Made by a program: the position numbers and the translations under genes. Below, in pieces: positions 46,430 through 54,924 of a stretch of DNA of 64,000 nucleotides (positions within the stretch are counted from its first letter, which is position 1; the number at the start of each line of letters is the position of its first letter). Origin of the DNA: Clostridia bacterium (GTDB lineage Bacteria; Bacillota; Peptococcia; DRI-13; SM3-B62); contig JAHDQS010000033.1 in the NCBI GenBank assembly GCA_018433675.1, forward strand, positions 62,001 to 126,000, in the 5' to 3' direction. Below the pieces are notes generated by a model. It was not told the origin of the DNA. It did not search any database and saw only the letters and a program-made list of their open reading frames with translations.

Positions 46430-47332
46430 CTACCCCTGCATTAAATGTTTTTCCAGCACCTGCTTTTCGTTGTCAAATCCTTCCATTTGCAGGTAGTATT
46501 TAGCCGTATCAACCAGAGCATCCACCGGTGTTAACCCTATGATCTCGCTGCCGAGCACACCCACTCCGTATCTTTGGGCCTCTATTTTAACGAGTTCAAA
46601 GACCCGATAAAGAGGTGTCCTTTGATAGTTGGTCATGTTGATAGAGACCTGGGCGATATTTTTATCCTCCAGCATTACCCCGATCGACTTGACAAAACTC
46701 AATCCTCCGCCTGATTCCCTGATGATTTTAGCGATGTTATTGGCTATGGTGATATCCGAGGTATTGAGGTTAATGTTATAGGCGACGAGAGGCATCCGGG
46801 CACCTACCGCTACAACACCGGCTGTCGGATGTATTTTTGTTCCGCCAAAATCCGGTTCCCAACCGGGCGTCTTGAGTTTCTCGGGCATACCTTCAAATTG
46901 CCCCCTCCGCACTGCTGCCAGATTTCTTCTTTCCGGTTTAGCAGCTGATTCTTCATAAAGATATACGGGTATACCCAACTCTTTACTTACTCTTTCCGCC
47001 ACCTCTTTGGATAGTTCTACACATTCCTCCATTGTCACTCCCTTGACAGGTACAAAGGGAATAACATCCGTCGCACCCATCCGGGGATGCTCGCCCTGAT
47101 GTTTTGTCATATCTATGGTTTCTTTCGCTTGCTTGGCCGAAAGAAAAGCCGCTTCTTTGACCCCCTCAGGTGTACCAACGAAGGTAAAGACACTTCTGTT
47201 ATGACTTTTATCAGAGGAATAATCCAGGAGTACAACACCGGGTACTCCTTTAATAACTTCTCTTAGTCCCTCTATTACTTCTTTTCTTTGTCCTTCACTA
47301 AAATTAGGAATACATTCTACTAGTTTTGACAT
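46430..47332 (-). CDS. ftcD: Glutamate formimidoyltransferase
   Basis: A 300-residue FTCD_N-type protein that moves the formimino group from formiminoglutamate to THF, leaving glutamate. It begins LVECIPNFSEGQRKEVIEGL and contains HQGEHPRMGATDVIPFVPV, both typical. Unlike the animal enzyme it lacks the cyclodeaminase half, which is the separate fchA gene here. Confidence 0.96.
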   Translation of the reverse strand: MSKLVECIPNFSEGQRKEVIEGLREVIKGVPGVVLLDYSSDKSHNRSVFTFVGTPEGVKEAAFLSAKQAKETIDMTKHQGEHPRMGATDVIPFVPVKGVTMEECVELSKEVAERVSKELGIPVYLYEESAAKPERRNLAAVRRGQFEGMPEKLKTPGWEPDFGGTKIHPTAGVVAVGARMPLVAYNINLNTSDITIANNIAKIIRESGGGLSFVKSIGVMLEDKNIAQVSINMTNYQRTPLYRVFELVKIEAQRYGVGVLGSEIIGLTPVDALVDTAKYYLQMEGFDNEKQVLEKHLMQG

Positions 47333-47356
47333 TATTCACTTTCACCTCTTTGTTTT

Positions 47357-48652
47357 CTATCGCATTACCGGCAGGCAATCGCCTCCCCTGGGAAGTACAC
47401 CTACCCTTCCATTAGGAACCCGCTTTAAGACTTCATCAAGCGCACCTTGTAACGTTTCGGATTTTGCAAACCCTAATATATCTATTTCCTCTTGGGTAAG
47501 TCCGTCGGTGATAATTAATACCTTTTTCACCTTCTCCCTCACCCTTATCCCCTGTATAGCAATGTCTGCAGCTACCAAATCTGCCTCTTCATCACTAAAA
47601 GGTGTTTTCTCTGCCAAAGCCAAGGCCTCAGTCAGAGATAGTCTGGCCCAATCCTTGAGCTTAGGGTGATTATGCTCCATTCCCTCATAGCAGGGTGCAG
47701 CAAAGATTATATATCCACCTTTCTTTACAGCAAAATATGCCGCTATCAACCCTTTATCGGCTTGCCAGTAGTCAATATCACAGGGACAAGAACTCACCAC
47801 TACTATATCGGCAAGCTCCGGGATCTTAACCCCATAAACCTCCCTTGACACCCTGGCTCCCTCTCGATGTGCTCTGATGAAATCTCCGGTAAATATATCC
47901 ACAACTTCATCCTCCGGGTTCATGACCACATTGATGATAAATTTAAGACCAACTTTTTTTGCCACCATCTCTATCCCTTGTCGACAAGGATTTTCCACAT
48001 TACCAAGGGGTATTTCATCTAATAATGCCCCCATGATATGCGTTGCAGAAGTTGTTGTTGCGTAGCAGATACCGGGCTGGACTATCTTAGCGCCTCCGGA
48101 AAAACCAGCATCGGAATGGGGAATAATATTCCCTAGTCCGATGATATAGTCTGCCTCAAGAGCCTTTTTGTTCACCTGTATAGGAATATCCCTTCCGCCG
48201 GCCCTTATTACGCCCAAATCCCTCATGGCGCTTTTATCTGTATAATCGTGCTGGAATATCCTTACTTTTTGATAAATATCTGCCCCTATTTTATCGATTA
48301 CTTCCTCTTCACTCATGGCCCGATGAGTACCGGGGGCTATTAATATCTCTATTTTCGCTGTTGGGATTCCCGCTTCACCCAAATATCCAAGCAATATCGG
48401 TAATATCCTTTTTACCGGCGTATTTCTGGTGTTGTCCTCAACTATTATTAATATCCTCGCCTTGCCCAGTACTTCTTCCTTTAGAGACCTACACCCTATG
48501 GGGTGATCCAACTTTTCGCCGAGTGTTTTTTCGAAATCACACAATGGCTTTCTCGTTTGCATTTTCCCTTCAAAGATAAAGTTATTTTGAGGCATGTACG
48601 CTTCTAACTGTTTTTTCCCATAAGGTATCTCTATTTTTACCCTTTCTGTCAT
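47357..48652 (-). CDS. LarA-family nickel-pincer racemase/epimerase
   Basis: A 431-residue LarA homologue (DUF2088). The residues that bind the nickel-pincer cofactor in lactate racemase are in place: His in APGTHR (about 109), His and Lys in IPHSDAGFSGGAK (about 177-187) and His in TSATHIM (about 204). Family members racemise or epimerise alpha-hydroxyacids. The cofactor genes larB, larC and larE are not in the window. It lies six bases after the AcnX small subunit and ahead of ftcD, next to a D-2-hydroxyacid dehydrogenase, so a 2-hydroxyacid substrate is likely. Confidence 0.9.
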   Translation of the reverse strand: MTERVKIEIPYGKKQLEAYMPQNNFIFEGKMQTRKPLCDFEKTLGEKLDHPIGCRSLKEEVLGKARILIIVEDNTRNTPVKRILPILLGYLGEAGIPTAKIEILIAPGTHRAMSEEEVIDKIGADIYQKVRIFQHDYTDKSAMRDLGVIRAGGRDIPIQVNKKALEADYIIGLGNIIPHSDAGFSGGAKIVQPGICYATTTSATHIMGALLDEIPLGNVENPCRQGIEMVAKKVGLKFIINVVMNPEDEVVDIFTGDFIRAHREGARVSREVYGVKIPELADIVVVSSCPCDIDYWQADKGLIAAYFAVKKGGYIIFAAPCYEGMEHNHPKLKDWARLSLTEALALAEKTPFSDEEADLVAADIAIQGIRVREKVKKVLIITDGLTQEEIDILGFAKSETLQGALDEVLKRVPNGRVGVLPRGGDCLPVMR

Positions 48653-48658
48653 GATGCT

Positions 48659-49075
48659 TTACACCCTTTTTTTCAGAACGATCTTACCCGCATCGGCATC
48701 AAGCGATATTACATCCCCGTCTTTAACCGTTTCATAGAACTCTTCGTCAACACGATCGACCATTGGTGTTTCCATAATAATAGCAGTAGCCACCAAGACC
48801 GTTTCCGGGTATTTAATAATCATGGCTTTAGGTGAATTGTTATTCTTTGCAAGTTGATACATTCCGTCCGCCTGAACGACGGAGCTTCCTTTGCCGCTGG
48901 GGAAGACTAAAATTTTACCGGCTACACTTTTCCCCTCCAGGGAATGACCCTTTTCTATAACAATACCGGTTTTGGGGTCAATGAGATAAAACATGATATC
49001 ATCCTGTGAAATCAACACTTCACCTTCCGTTGCTCCCTCGGAAATCTTGTGACACTTAAATGTTTTCTCGCTCAT
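48659..49075 (-). CDS. Aconitase X small (swivel) subunit, DUF126
   Basis: A 138-residue protein matching the aconitase X swivel domain: FKCHKISEGATEGEVLISQDD at the front, GKILVFPSGKGSS at about 70-82. It completes the large subunit encoded just upstream, with which it overlaps by four bases (ATGA). Two-subunit AcnX enzymes are dehydratases; known ones act on cis-3-hydroxyproline or phosphomevalonate. Confidence 0.92.
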   Translation of the reverse strand: MSEKTFKCHKISEGATEGEVLISQDDIMFYLIDPKTGIVIEKGHSLEGKSVAGKILVFPSGKGSSVVQADGMYQLAKNNNSPKAMIIKYPETVLVATAIIMETPMVDRVDEEFYETVKDGDVISLDADAGKIVLKKRV

Positions 49076-50277
49076 TCTACCTCCCCCTTCAAAGCTGCTT
49101 CAACACACGTCCTCAAGTCTCTGATTACAAAGCTTAGTCCTCTGCGTTTCGGGTAGTACGCACACTTCGGCGACTCCGTGACGCCCAGTTTGCCTTTCAA
49201 ATGGTGCCAACAAGGTTGGTCCGGACAAGTGTCCTCTACGATATGCCCTCCCGCATTATTAATAACCTCCAATAGTCCCATGCGCTCAGCCAGCTCTTTG
49301 GTGTAACTGGATGTCAATATCCACATCTCCGACTTTAGCTTTTTTCCTGCCAGTATTTTTGCTATCTCCTGCACTTGGCTTATGGTAAAATGCGGACAAC
49401 CAAACATAGCAAAATCTATCTTTCTTGCGCCCTCTTCGGATATTTCCTGCAAGATACCTTGTAAATCCTCATCAGTTATAGTCACTCTTCTTTTGGGCTC
49501 TTTTCCGCCAAAGGCTGCTTCTAAGGTCTGGGCTTCGGGTGTCACTCCTACAATGTGATAAAGGCCGTACGCCCCCGAGGTATTTAACTGCGCACCCAGA
49601 TTCATGTGCGCTTCCGGTGTGACATATTTCGGCAACCCTGTAAATACCGGTACTCCGTTGCCAATTTTCTTGCCCATATACCCCAGCAATTGATATTCAA
49701 AATCACTTTTCATCTCAGCCTGAACCTCAACAAGAATATCCCCTTGACGGTTTTCGTCCGTCAATAAGCCGTATTCCGGAACCAACCCCGTTATCGCGGC
49801 ACACAAGGCGCTTTGCGCTGATTCTCTATTGCTCCTGGCCCCCCAGACCGAATTAACGTACGGTGTAGCGCTTGACTCGGAAAAAGCCACAATCTCTCCA
49901 AATCGCGGAATGTTTCCTCCCAAGTACGGGGTGCAACTATACGTAAGTACTGCTCCCAAAGCCTTATAGGCCTCGTGGGTTCTTTGCATTAATGAAGCAT
50001 CCTCTTCAGATATTGTCGTCACCTTTTGAAAGTACGATAAACAGAAGCCGGGATTCACTGTTGGCGGGATCTTACATTTTGCTCCCGCCTTTAATAACTT
50101 TTCTGCAAACCAAAGATCCGCATCCTGATTACTCAACGCAACGTGAGCCCTTGTAATGGGAACCAGGCGTTCGGCTCCAAATGACTCTCCTACAGCAATT
50201 TGAATTTTCAAGGCCGTGGCCGTACCCTCGCTGTATTTTCCGCCAAGCATCTCTTCTTGCTGTTTAGTTAGCTTCAT
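49072..50277 (-). CDS. Aconitase X large (catalytic) subunit, DUF521
   Basis: A 401-residue AcnX catalytic subunit. Family stretches are clear: LVPITRAHVALSNQDADLW, SSATPYVNSVWGARSNRES, CPHFTISQVQEIAKIL, and the C-terminal cysteines (EDTCPDQPCW, SPKCAYYP) that can hold an iron-sulfur cluster. Its own substrate cannot be set by sequence alone; the proline-related genes usually seen with hydroxyproline dehydratase are absent. The ATG has GGAGG six bases upstream. Confidence 0.93.
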   Translation of the reverse strand: MKLTKQQEEMLGGKYSEGTATALKIQIAVGESFGAERLVPITRAHVALSNQDADLWFAEKLLKAGAKCKIPPTVNPGFCLSYFQKVTTISEEDASLMQRTHEAYKALGAVLTYSCTPYLGGNIPRFGEIVAFSESSATPYVNSVWGARSNRESAQSALCAAITGLVPEYGLLTDENRQGDILVEVQAEMKSDFEYQLLGYMGKKIGNGVPVFTGLPKYVTPEAHMNLGAQLNTSGAYGLYHIVGVTPEAQTLEAAFGGKEPKRRVTITDEDLQGILQEISEEGARKIDFAMFGCPHFTISQVQEIAKILAGKKLKSEMWILTSSYTKELAERMGLLEVINNAGGHIVEDTCPDQPCWHHLKGKLGVTESPKCAYYPKRRGLSFVIRDLRTCVEAALKGEVE

Positions 50278-50311
50278 GAACTTACCTCCTCGTCTTCACT
50301 TGGACTCCACT

Positions 50312-51253
50312 TTAATTAACAACATTTATCGGTCTTTTATGAAGATACCTGATTACGTTCTCAATACAGACATCCGTCTTTTTTTCAATGGCCTCTCTGG
50401 TATTAAACCCAATATGCGGCGTGGCAACCACATTGTCCAGTTTCAGCAAATTCTTACCGCTCTCTTGAGAGAAATCAATATCATCCAAGCCGGCACCGTA
50501 AATCCTGCCTCTCTCAAGTACCTCATACAACGAATCCTGCTCAATTATACCTGCACGGGCGGTGTTGATAATAATTGTCGAATCCTTCATTAAGGCTATC
50601 TCCCTGCCTGTAATCAGCTCATTGGTTGCTTTGTTTAAAGGCAAATGTATGGTAGCTATATCGCAATCCCTAAGTACCTCATTTAGTTCAAGATATTTAA
50701 ACCCCAGCTTATTAACCAACTCATCTTTTGGATAACGATCACTTCCTATCAGCTTCATGCCAAAGCACCGGGCGATATTTGCAACCCTTGCCCCTATTGC
50801 TCCGGTTCCAATAACTCCTAAAGTCTTACCCTTAAGCTCCAACCCCTGATAGGGATTCCAATTTATATCCGGCTTCTTCCTCATATCCTTGTCGGCACGG
50901 GTAATTTTCCTAATTACAGATAGCATCAGACCTATGGCTAGTTCTGCTACGGCGTTTTCTGCATAACCGGGAACATTCGAAACGACAATTCCGTTTTGTG
51001 TGGCAGCATTAACATTTATATTGTCATAACCCGTGGCCCACAAGGATATAAACCTTAGATTAGGCAGTTTCTTCAAAACCTGCTCGGTAATTTCCGTCCA
51101 TCCGCACAAGATTATTTCAGCCTCACCGGCCCTTGATACGACTTCTTCCGTGTCAGACGGTACCCCTGAGCATACCCTCAGATCGCCATATTCTCTTAAA
51201 CTTTCGAGTTGTCTGCCATTAATTTCTATGTCATCTAAGATAACTATGTTCAT
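50312..51253 (-). CDS. D-2-hydroxyacid dehydrogenase (NAD-dependent)
   Basis: A 313-residue member of the D-2-hydroxyacid dehydrogenase family: Rossmann motif GVIGTGAIGARVANIA at about 145-160, catalytic Arg in NTARAGIIEQ, Glu in DFSQESG, and His in VATPHIGFN. It reduces 2-oxoacids to D-2-hydroxyacids or the reverse. Substrate is not fixed; a 2-oxoglutarate/2-hydroxyglutarate role is possible since histidine breakdown yields glutamate and the known Acidaminococcus enzyme is from this family. It lies with LarA, which could racemise its product. Confidence 0.92.
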   Translation of the reverse strand: MNIVILDDIEINGRQLESLREYGDLRVCSGVPSDTEEVVSRAGEAEIILCGWTEITEQVLKKLPNLRFISLWATGYDNINVNAATQNGIVVSNVPGYAENAVAELAIGLMLSVIRKITRADKDMRKKPDINWNPYQGLELKGKTLGVIGTGAIGARVANIARCFGMKLIGSDRYPKDELVNKLGFKYLELNEVLRDCDIATIHLPLNKATNELITGREIALMKDSTIIINTARAGIIEQDSLYEVLERGRIYGAGLDDIDFSQESGKNLLKLDNVVATPHIGFNTREAIEKKTDVCIENVIRYLHKRPINVVN

Positions 51254-51285
51254 TTTTAAGCCCCCACATATTAAATTAGTTGACT

Positions 51286-52182
51286 TTATAGAACGTCCCT
51301 CTTCACTTTCTCCAAATTTACATTCCTGAATTCCATGATGATAATGCCAATTATTATCAGCAAACCGCCAAAGTACTGTATGATTTCTATTTGTTCATCC
51401 AAAAATATTTTTGCCATGATAGCAGCCATTACCGGTTCCGTTGTACAAATAATACTGGCACGACTGGGCTCAATATATTTGAAAGAACGGGTAAACAAAC
51501 TATATCCCAACATCGTTGGGAAAATCGCCAACGCCAAAATCCCTCCAAAAGAGTACCAGCTTAAAGAAACATTTACGATAGCTGCCGGGTCTTTTAAAAA
51601 CAGAAAGAGTGCCCCAATACCAAAACCATAAAATACAACCGTCAGCGAATTGTACTTGTTTGTTAAAATTTTACCCAAAATGCTGTAGCAGGCCATGGAT
51701 AATCCGGCCGTAAGACCACAACAAATACCAATAAAATTATATTTAATGAAAGAAGTATTATAAATTTGTATCACCAGCAATAATCCTAAAAAGGTAAGCA
51801 CTAACGCCGAAACCTTGTTTAGTGTGATTTTTTCTTTAAATACAATAGCCGATATTATAACCACCAGAGCCGGATACGTGTACAACAAAACAACGGAAAC
51901 CGTTCCACTGATCCATTTAAAAGCGTACAAGTAGCTTGCATAATTGACGGCAACAGTCAATCCATAGAACAAAAGCAAAAGAAAATCACCGGCTTTGACA
52001 ATTAGTAACGACCTGTCGTAAATAAGCAAAAAACCGCCCATCATAACAAATGCCATTATAGCTCTAATAAAAACAATCGCTAAAGGGTCTATACCTTCTT
52101 TTAAGAGCAATTTGCCAATCACTACTATGGAAGCCAGCAAAAATGCCGCCAGTGTAGCATAGATATGTCCCTTAAATTTCAC
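51286..52182 (-). CDS. EamA/DMT-family transporter
   Basis: A 298-residue inner-membrane protein with ten hydrophobic segments in two EamA repeats. Such proteins export or import small metabolites; direction and ligand are unknown. GTG start, seven bases after AGGAG. Only four bases separate it from the UroD-family gene upstream, so it belongs to the long catabolic operon and may move its substrate or product. Confidence 0.9.
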   Translation of the reverse strand: MKFKGHIYATLAAFLLASIVVIGKLLLKEGIDPLAIVFIRAIMAFVMMGGFLLIYDRSLLIVKAGDFLLLLFYGLTVAVNYASYLYAFKWISGTVSVVLLYTYPALVVIISAIVFKEKITLNKVSALVLTFLGLLLVIQIYNTSFIKYNFIGICCGLTAGLSMACYSILGKILTNKYNSLTVVFYGFGIGALFLFLKDPAAIVNVSLSWYSFGGILALAIFPTMLGYSLFTRSFKYIEPSRASIICTTEPVMAAIMAKIFLDEQIEIIQYFGGLLIIIGIIIMEFRNVNLEKVKRDVL

Positions 52183-52186
52183 CCTG

Positions 52187-53158
52187 CTACTCCTCCCAAC
52201 TCTTTTCTTTGGCTAATTCAAACATCAATTGAATATTATCTAAATCAGCATCCTTCGGAAGGTCACAGCCTGTACTCAAAACAAAATTTTTCTTATCCTT
52301 CATGACCCCTAATAACTCCCTAATATTCTTTTTCACAACATCCTTTTCACCATAAGCTATCATACTGACAGGATCTAGATTTCCCATCAAAATCATATTT
52401 TCAGGAATCATCTCCTTCACCTCGGCAAAGTTCACCATTGAATCAAGGCTTAGCCCGTCTACCTTGGTCAAAACCATGTTGTTAATAATACGTGTCGTAT
52501 TGCCGCAGATATGCAGAATTACCGGAGCCTTGCATTTGTCTGTGATTCTTTTTACATATACACCGGAAAATTCATCAAATTGGGCCGGAGACAAGAGAGT
52601 GGCCGTAGGCTCAAGGATACACAAGGCATCCGCACCCGCATTTATCAGAGCTTGAGCGTACTCTTCAATCACTATCGTTGTGATTTCCAATAGTTCCTTA
52701 AGAAATTCGGGTTTTTTTAAGACGTTTTTTATTACCCTACTCGCACCATTCAGCAGTCCCGCCAGCGTATAAGGTCCAACAATATAAGCAATATTTAAAC
52801 AAGCAAAGCTCTCATGCATCCTCTTGACGACATCGAGAACCATAGGCATCCTCGCATCCTTAGCAGGGTTTGGTATCTTTAACTTCAGAAGATCCGCTTC
52901 CTTCTCGATCGGATGCTCCAAGACGGTATACGAAGCATCCTCCGGTTTTAAGAGTCTTAATCCCAGGGCTTCCGCTTCTAATGTCAAATCCATCATCGTG
53001 AACATGGCGGCCGGAGAATATCTTTCATACAAGCTCTTTAAGCTTTCTACCTGAGTGGCTGCATCCTCGAGGTTTTCTTTTATTGTTGTGCCTGAAAGTT
53101 GTGCACCGGGAAAACCCATTAACGGTGCAACAGGCACTGTATTTTGTTTAAATAGCAT
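52187..53158 (-). CDS. UroD/MtaA-family methyltransferase (second copy)
   Basis: A 323-residue protein of the uroporphyrinogen decarboxylase superfamily. It carries the zinc motif of the methyltransferase branch: HICGNT at about 214 and a Cys in STGCDLP at about 297, as in MtaA, MtbA and related enzymes that move methyl groups to or from a corrinoid protein. True HemE decarboxylases lack this HxC...C set. It sits 41 bases after the corrinoid protein gene. Which partner it methylates (coenzyme M, THF or a substrate) is not known. Confidence 0.88.
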   Translation of the reverse strand: MLFKQNTVPVAPLMGFPGAQLSGTTIKENLEDAATQVESLKSLYERYSPAAMFTMMDLTLEAEALGLRLLKPEDASYTVLEHPIEKEADLLKLKIPNPAKDARMPMVLDVVKRMHESFACLNIAYIVGPYTLAGLLNGASRVIKNVLKKPEFLKELLEITTIVIEEYAQALINAGADALCILEPTATLLSPAQFDEFSGVYVKRITDKCKAPVILHICGNTTRIINNMVLTKVDGLSLDSMVNFAEVKEMIPENMILMGNLDPVSMIAYGEKDVVKKNIRELLGVMKDKKNFVLSTGCDLPKDADLDNIQLMFELAKEKSWEE

Positions 53159-53199
53159 CTTTATTTCACCCTATCCCTTAATTTGTAGCTAACCATAGC

Positions 53200-53823
53200 C
53201 TAAAGCAAGGTTTTTACCAATTTAAAGGCTTTGAACGCATCCTCCGCATAGCCGTCAGCACCGATTTCCTCGGCCCATCTTTCGCTTATGGGAGCCCCGC
53301 CAACAATGACCCTATACTTATGACGTATTTTCTTCTCAACCAAAGCATCGATTACTTTTTTTTGCTGCCCCATCGTTGTCGTCATTAATGATGACATTCC
53401 TATCACACGTGCATTTTTTTCCTCTGCCTTGTTGATAAAATCGTCGGCACTGACACTGGCCCCAAGATCGATAACATTGTAACCATTGGCTTTTAAAACG
53501 ATACCCACAATGTTTTTACCGATTTCATGCACATCTCCCAAAACAGAACCAAGCACTACCGTGACCTGTTCCTGTCTTTTATCAGCCCTCAAATGAGGTT
53601 CCACCACGTCCATAACCGCCATTAATGCATCGGACATGATAAGCAATTCCGGCAAGAATATTTCGCCATCCTCAAATTTGTCGCCCATTTCCCGCATCGT
53701 TTCTGTCAACACATCAATAATCCGAGACGGGTCATGATCCGGCACAATACTCTCAGCTAACGCTGCGGCCTCCTCCTCTTCCCCTTCAATCACCAGCTGA
53801 ACTAACCTATCCATCTCATTCAT
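53200..53823 (-). CDS. Corrinoid (B12-binding) methyl-carrier protein
   Basis: A 207-residue protein of the MtaC/MtbC/MttC type. The N-terminal cap (B12-binding 2 helical domain, about 1-85) is followed by a Rossmann B12 domain with DVHEIGKNI at about 97-105 (the His replaces the cobalt lower ligand), SSLMTTT and VGGAPIS. It carries methyl groups on cobalt between two methyltransferases. The flanking UroD-family genes are the obvious partners. The reactivation ATPase (RACE) is not in the window. I chose the ATG at 53823, ten bases after GGGAGG. Confidence 0.93.
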   Translation of the reverse strand: MNEMDRLVQLVIEGEEEEAAALAESIVPDHDPSRIIDVLTETMREMGDKFEDGEIFLPELLIMSDALMAVMDVVEPHLRADKRQEQVTVVLGSVLGDVHEIGKNIVGIVLKANGYNVIDLGASVSADDFINKAEEKNARVIGMSSLMTTTMGQQKKVIDALVEKKIRHKYRVIVGGAPISERWAEEIGADGYAEDAFKAFKLVKTLL

Positions 53824-53840
53824 TCTACCGCATCCTCCCA

Positions 53841-54869
53841 CTAGTACTTGTGTTCTATGGCTGCTTCAACCATCGCTCTGACATTATTTTTCGGTGTATC
53901 GGGAGACATCAAACAGCCGGAACTTAGTATGAACCTACCATTTTGACCGGCATCCTCAATGCATTTAATACTATCTTCTTTTATTTCCCTCATATTTTTT
54001 GAAACCAAATGTTCCGGTGATACATTCCCCATTAGACAAACACTATCCCCAACAACTTCTCTCGCTGAGGATAAATCAACCTTTTCCTCAATACTTAAAG
54101 CATCAACGCCCAGTGAAGCAAAGGAATCCAACCTGTCCTGCGTGTTTCCGCAGACATGTAAAATTGATTTGGCACCGGCATTGTTTATATAATTTACAAG
54201 CTTATGGGTGTAAGGATACGCAAAGGTTTCCCACTGCCCGCGTGAAATAACATCACCCGAGGATATCGGATCGGATACAAATACTATATCCGCTCCCGCC
54301 TTGATCATAGACTCTGCATAAATTATCTGGCAAATGGTTGTCATTTCTAATAACTGGTATAGTTGCTCCGGCTTTTTTAACATGTCTTTTAGTACCTTGC
54401 CCGTTCCCTTTAACATGGCAGCACAACGTAAGGGGGCTTGTACATAACACATCACCGGTACATCCTGTCCGCCTAAGGATTTTAGTTGCCTAATTATTTC
54501 CAGTATCATTGGGAGCCTGCCATCCTTATAAGGGTCGATAACTCGTAACCCTTTTACATCCTCCTGACTCTTTACGGCATACTCATTAACGATCAATGAC
54601 CACTCACTCTTTACCTCCAGCCTTGTTCCCAAAGCTTCTGCTTCCGCATGTACACCGCTTAAATCATTTAACGAATCATAACCATATTCCCTTAAGCAAC
54701 TGTACTGGGAAAAAACATATTTCTCAGCATTTTGTATAATATCGTCCAGATTATAGCCCAACTGTTTGGCTACCCAATCCCGGTTTTGCAATATCACGGG
54801 GACACGGTCAGGGAGCCTTCCCTCTAAAACCGCCATCACTCTTTCGTAAGAAGTCATTCCTTCAACCAT
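53841..54869 (-). CDS. UroD/MtaA-family methyltransferase (first copy)
   Basis: A 342-residue UroD-superfamily protein with the same methyltransferase zinc set: HVCGNT at about 235 and Cys in SSGCLMSPDTP at about 317. It begins MTSYERVMAVLEGRLPDRVP, the normal opening for this branch. With the corrinoid protein and second copy it makes a likely three-part methyl-transfer system in which one UroD protein demethylates a substrate and the other passes the methyl on. The two UroD proteins are only distantly alike, which favours different roles. Confidence 0.88.
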   Translation of the reverse strand: MVEGMTSYERVMAVLEGRLPDRVPVILQNRDWVAKQLGYNLDDIIQNAEKYVFSQYSCLREYGYDSLNDLSGVHAEAEALGTRLEVKSEWSLIVNEYAVKSQEDVKGLRVIDPYKDGRLPMILEIIRQLKSLGGQDVPVMCYVQAPLRCAAMLKGTGKVLKDMLKKPEQLYQLLEMTTICQIIYAESMIKAGADIVFVSDPISSGDVISRGQWETFAYPYTHKLVNYINNAGAKSILHVCGNTQDRLDSFASLGVDALSIEEKVDLSSAREVVGDSVCLMGNVSPEHLVSKNMREIKEDSIKCIEDAGQNGRFILSSGCLMSPDTPKNNVRAMVEAAIEHKY

Positions 54870-54924
54870 ATCGTATCTATTCCTTTCTGTCTGATGGTCT
54901 CTGAGAACGAGCAGGTGTTTATCT

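Noticed and set aside
52187-54869. Annotating the two UroD-family genes as uroporphyrinogen decarboxylases
   Set aside because: Both have the HxC...C zinc residues of corrinoid methyltransferases and flank a corrinoid protein; no other heme synthesis gene is nearby.
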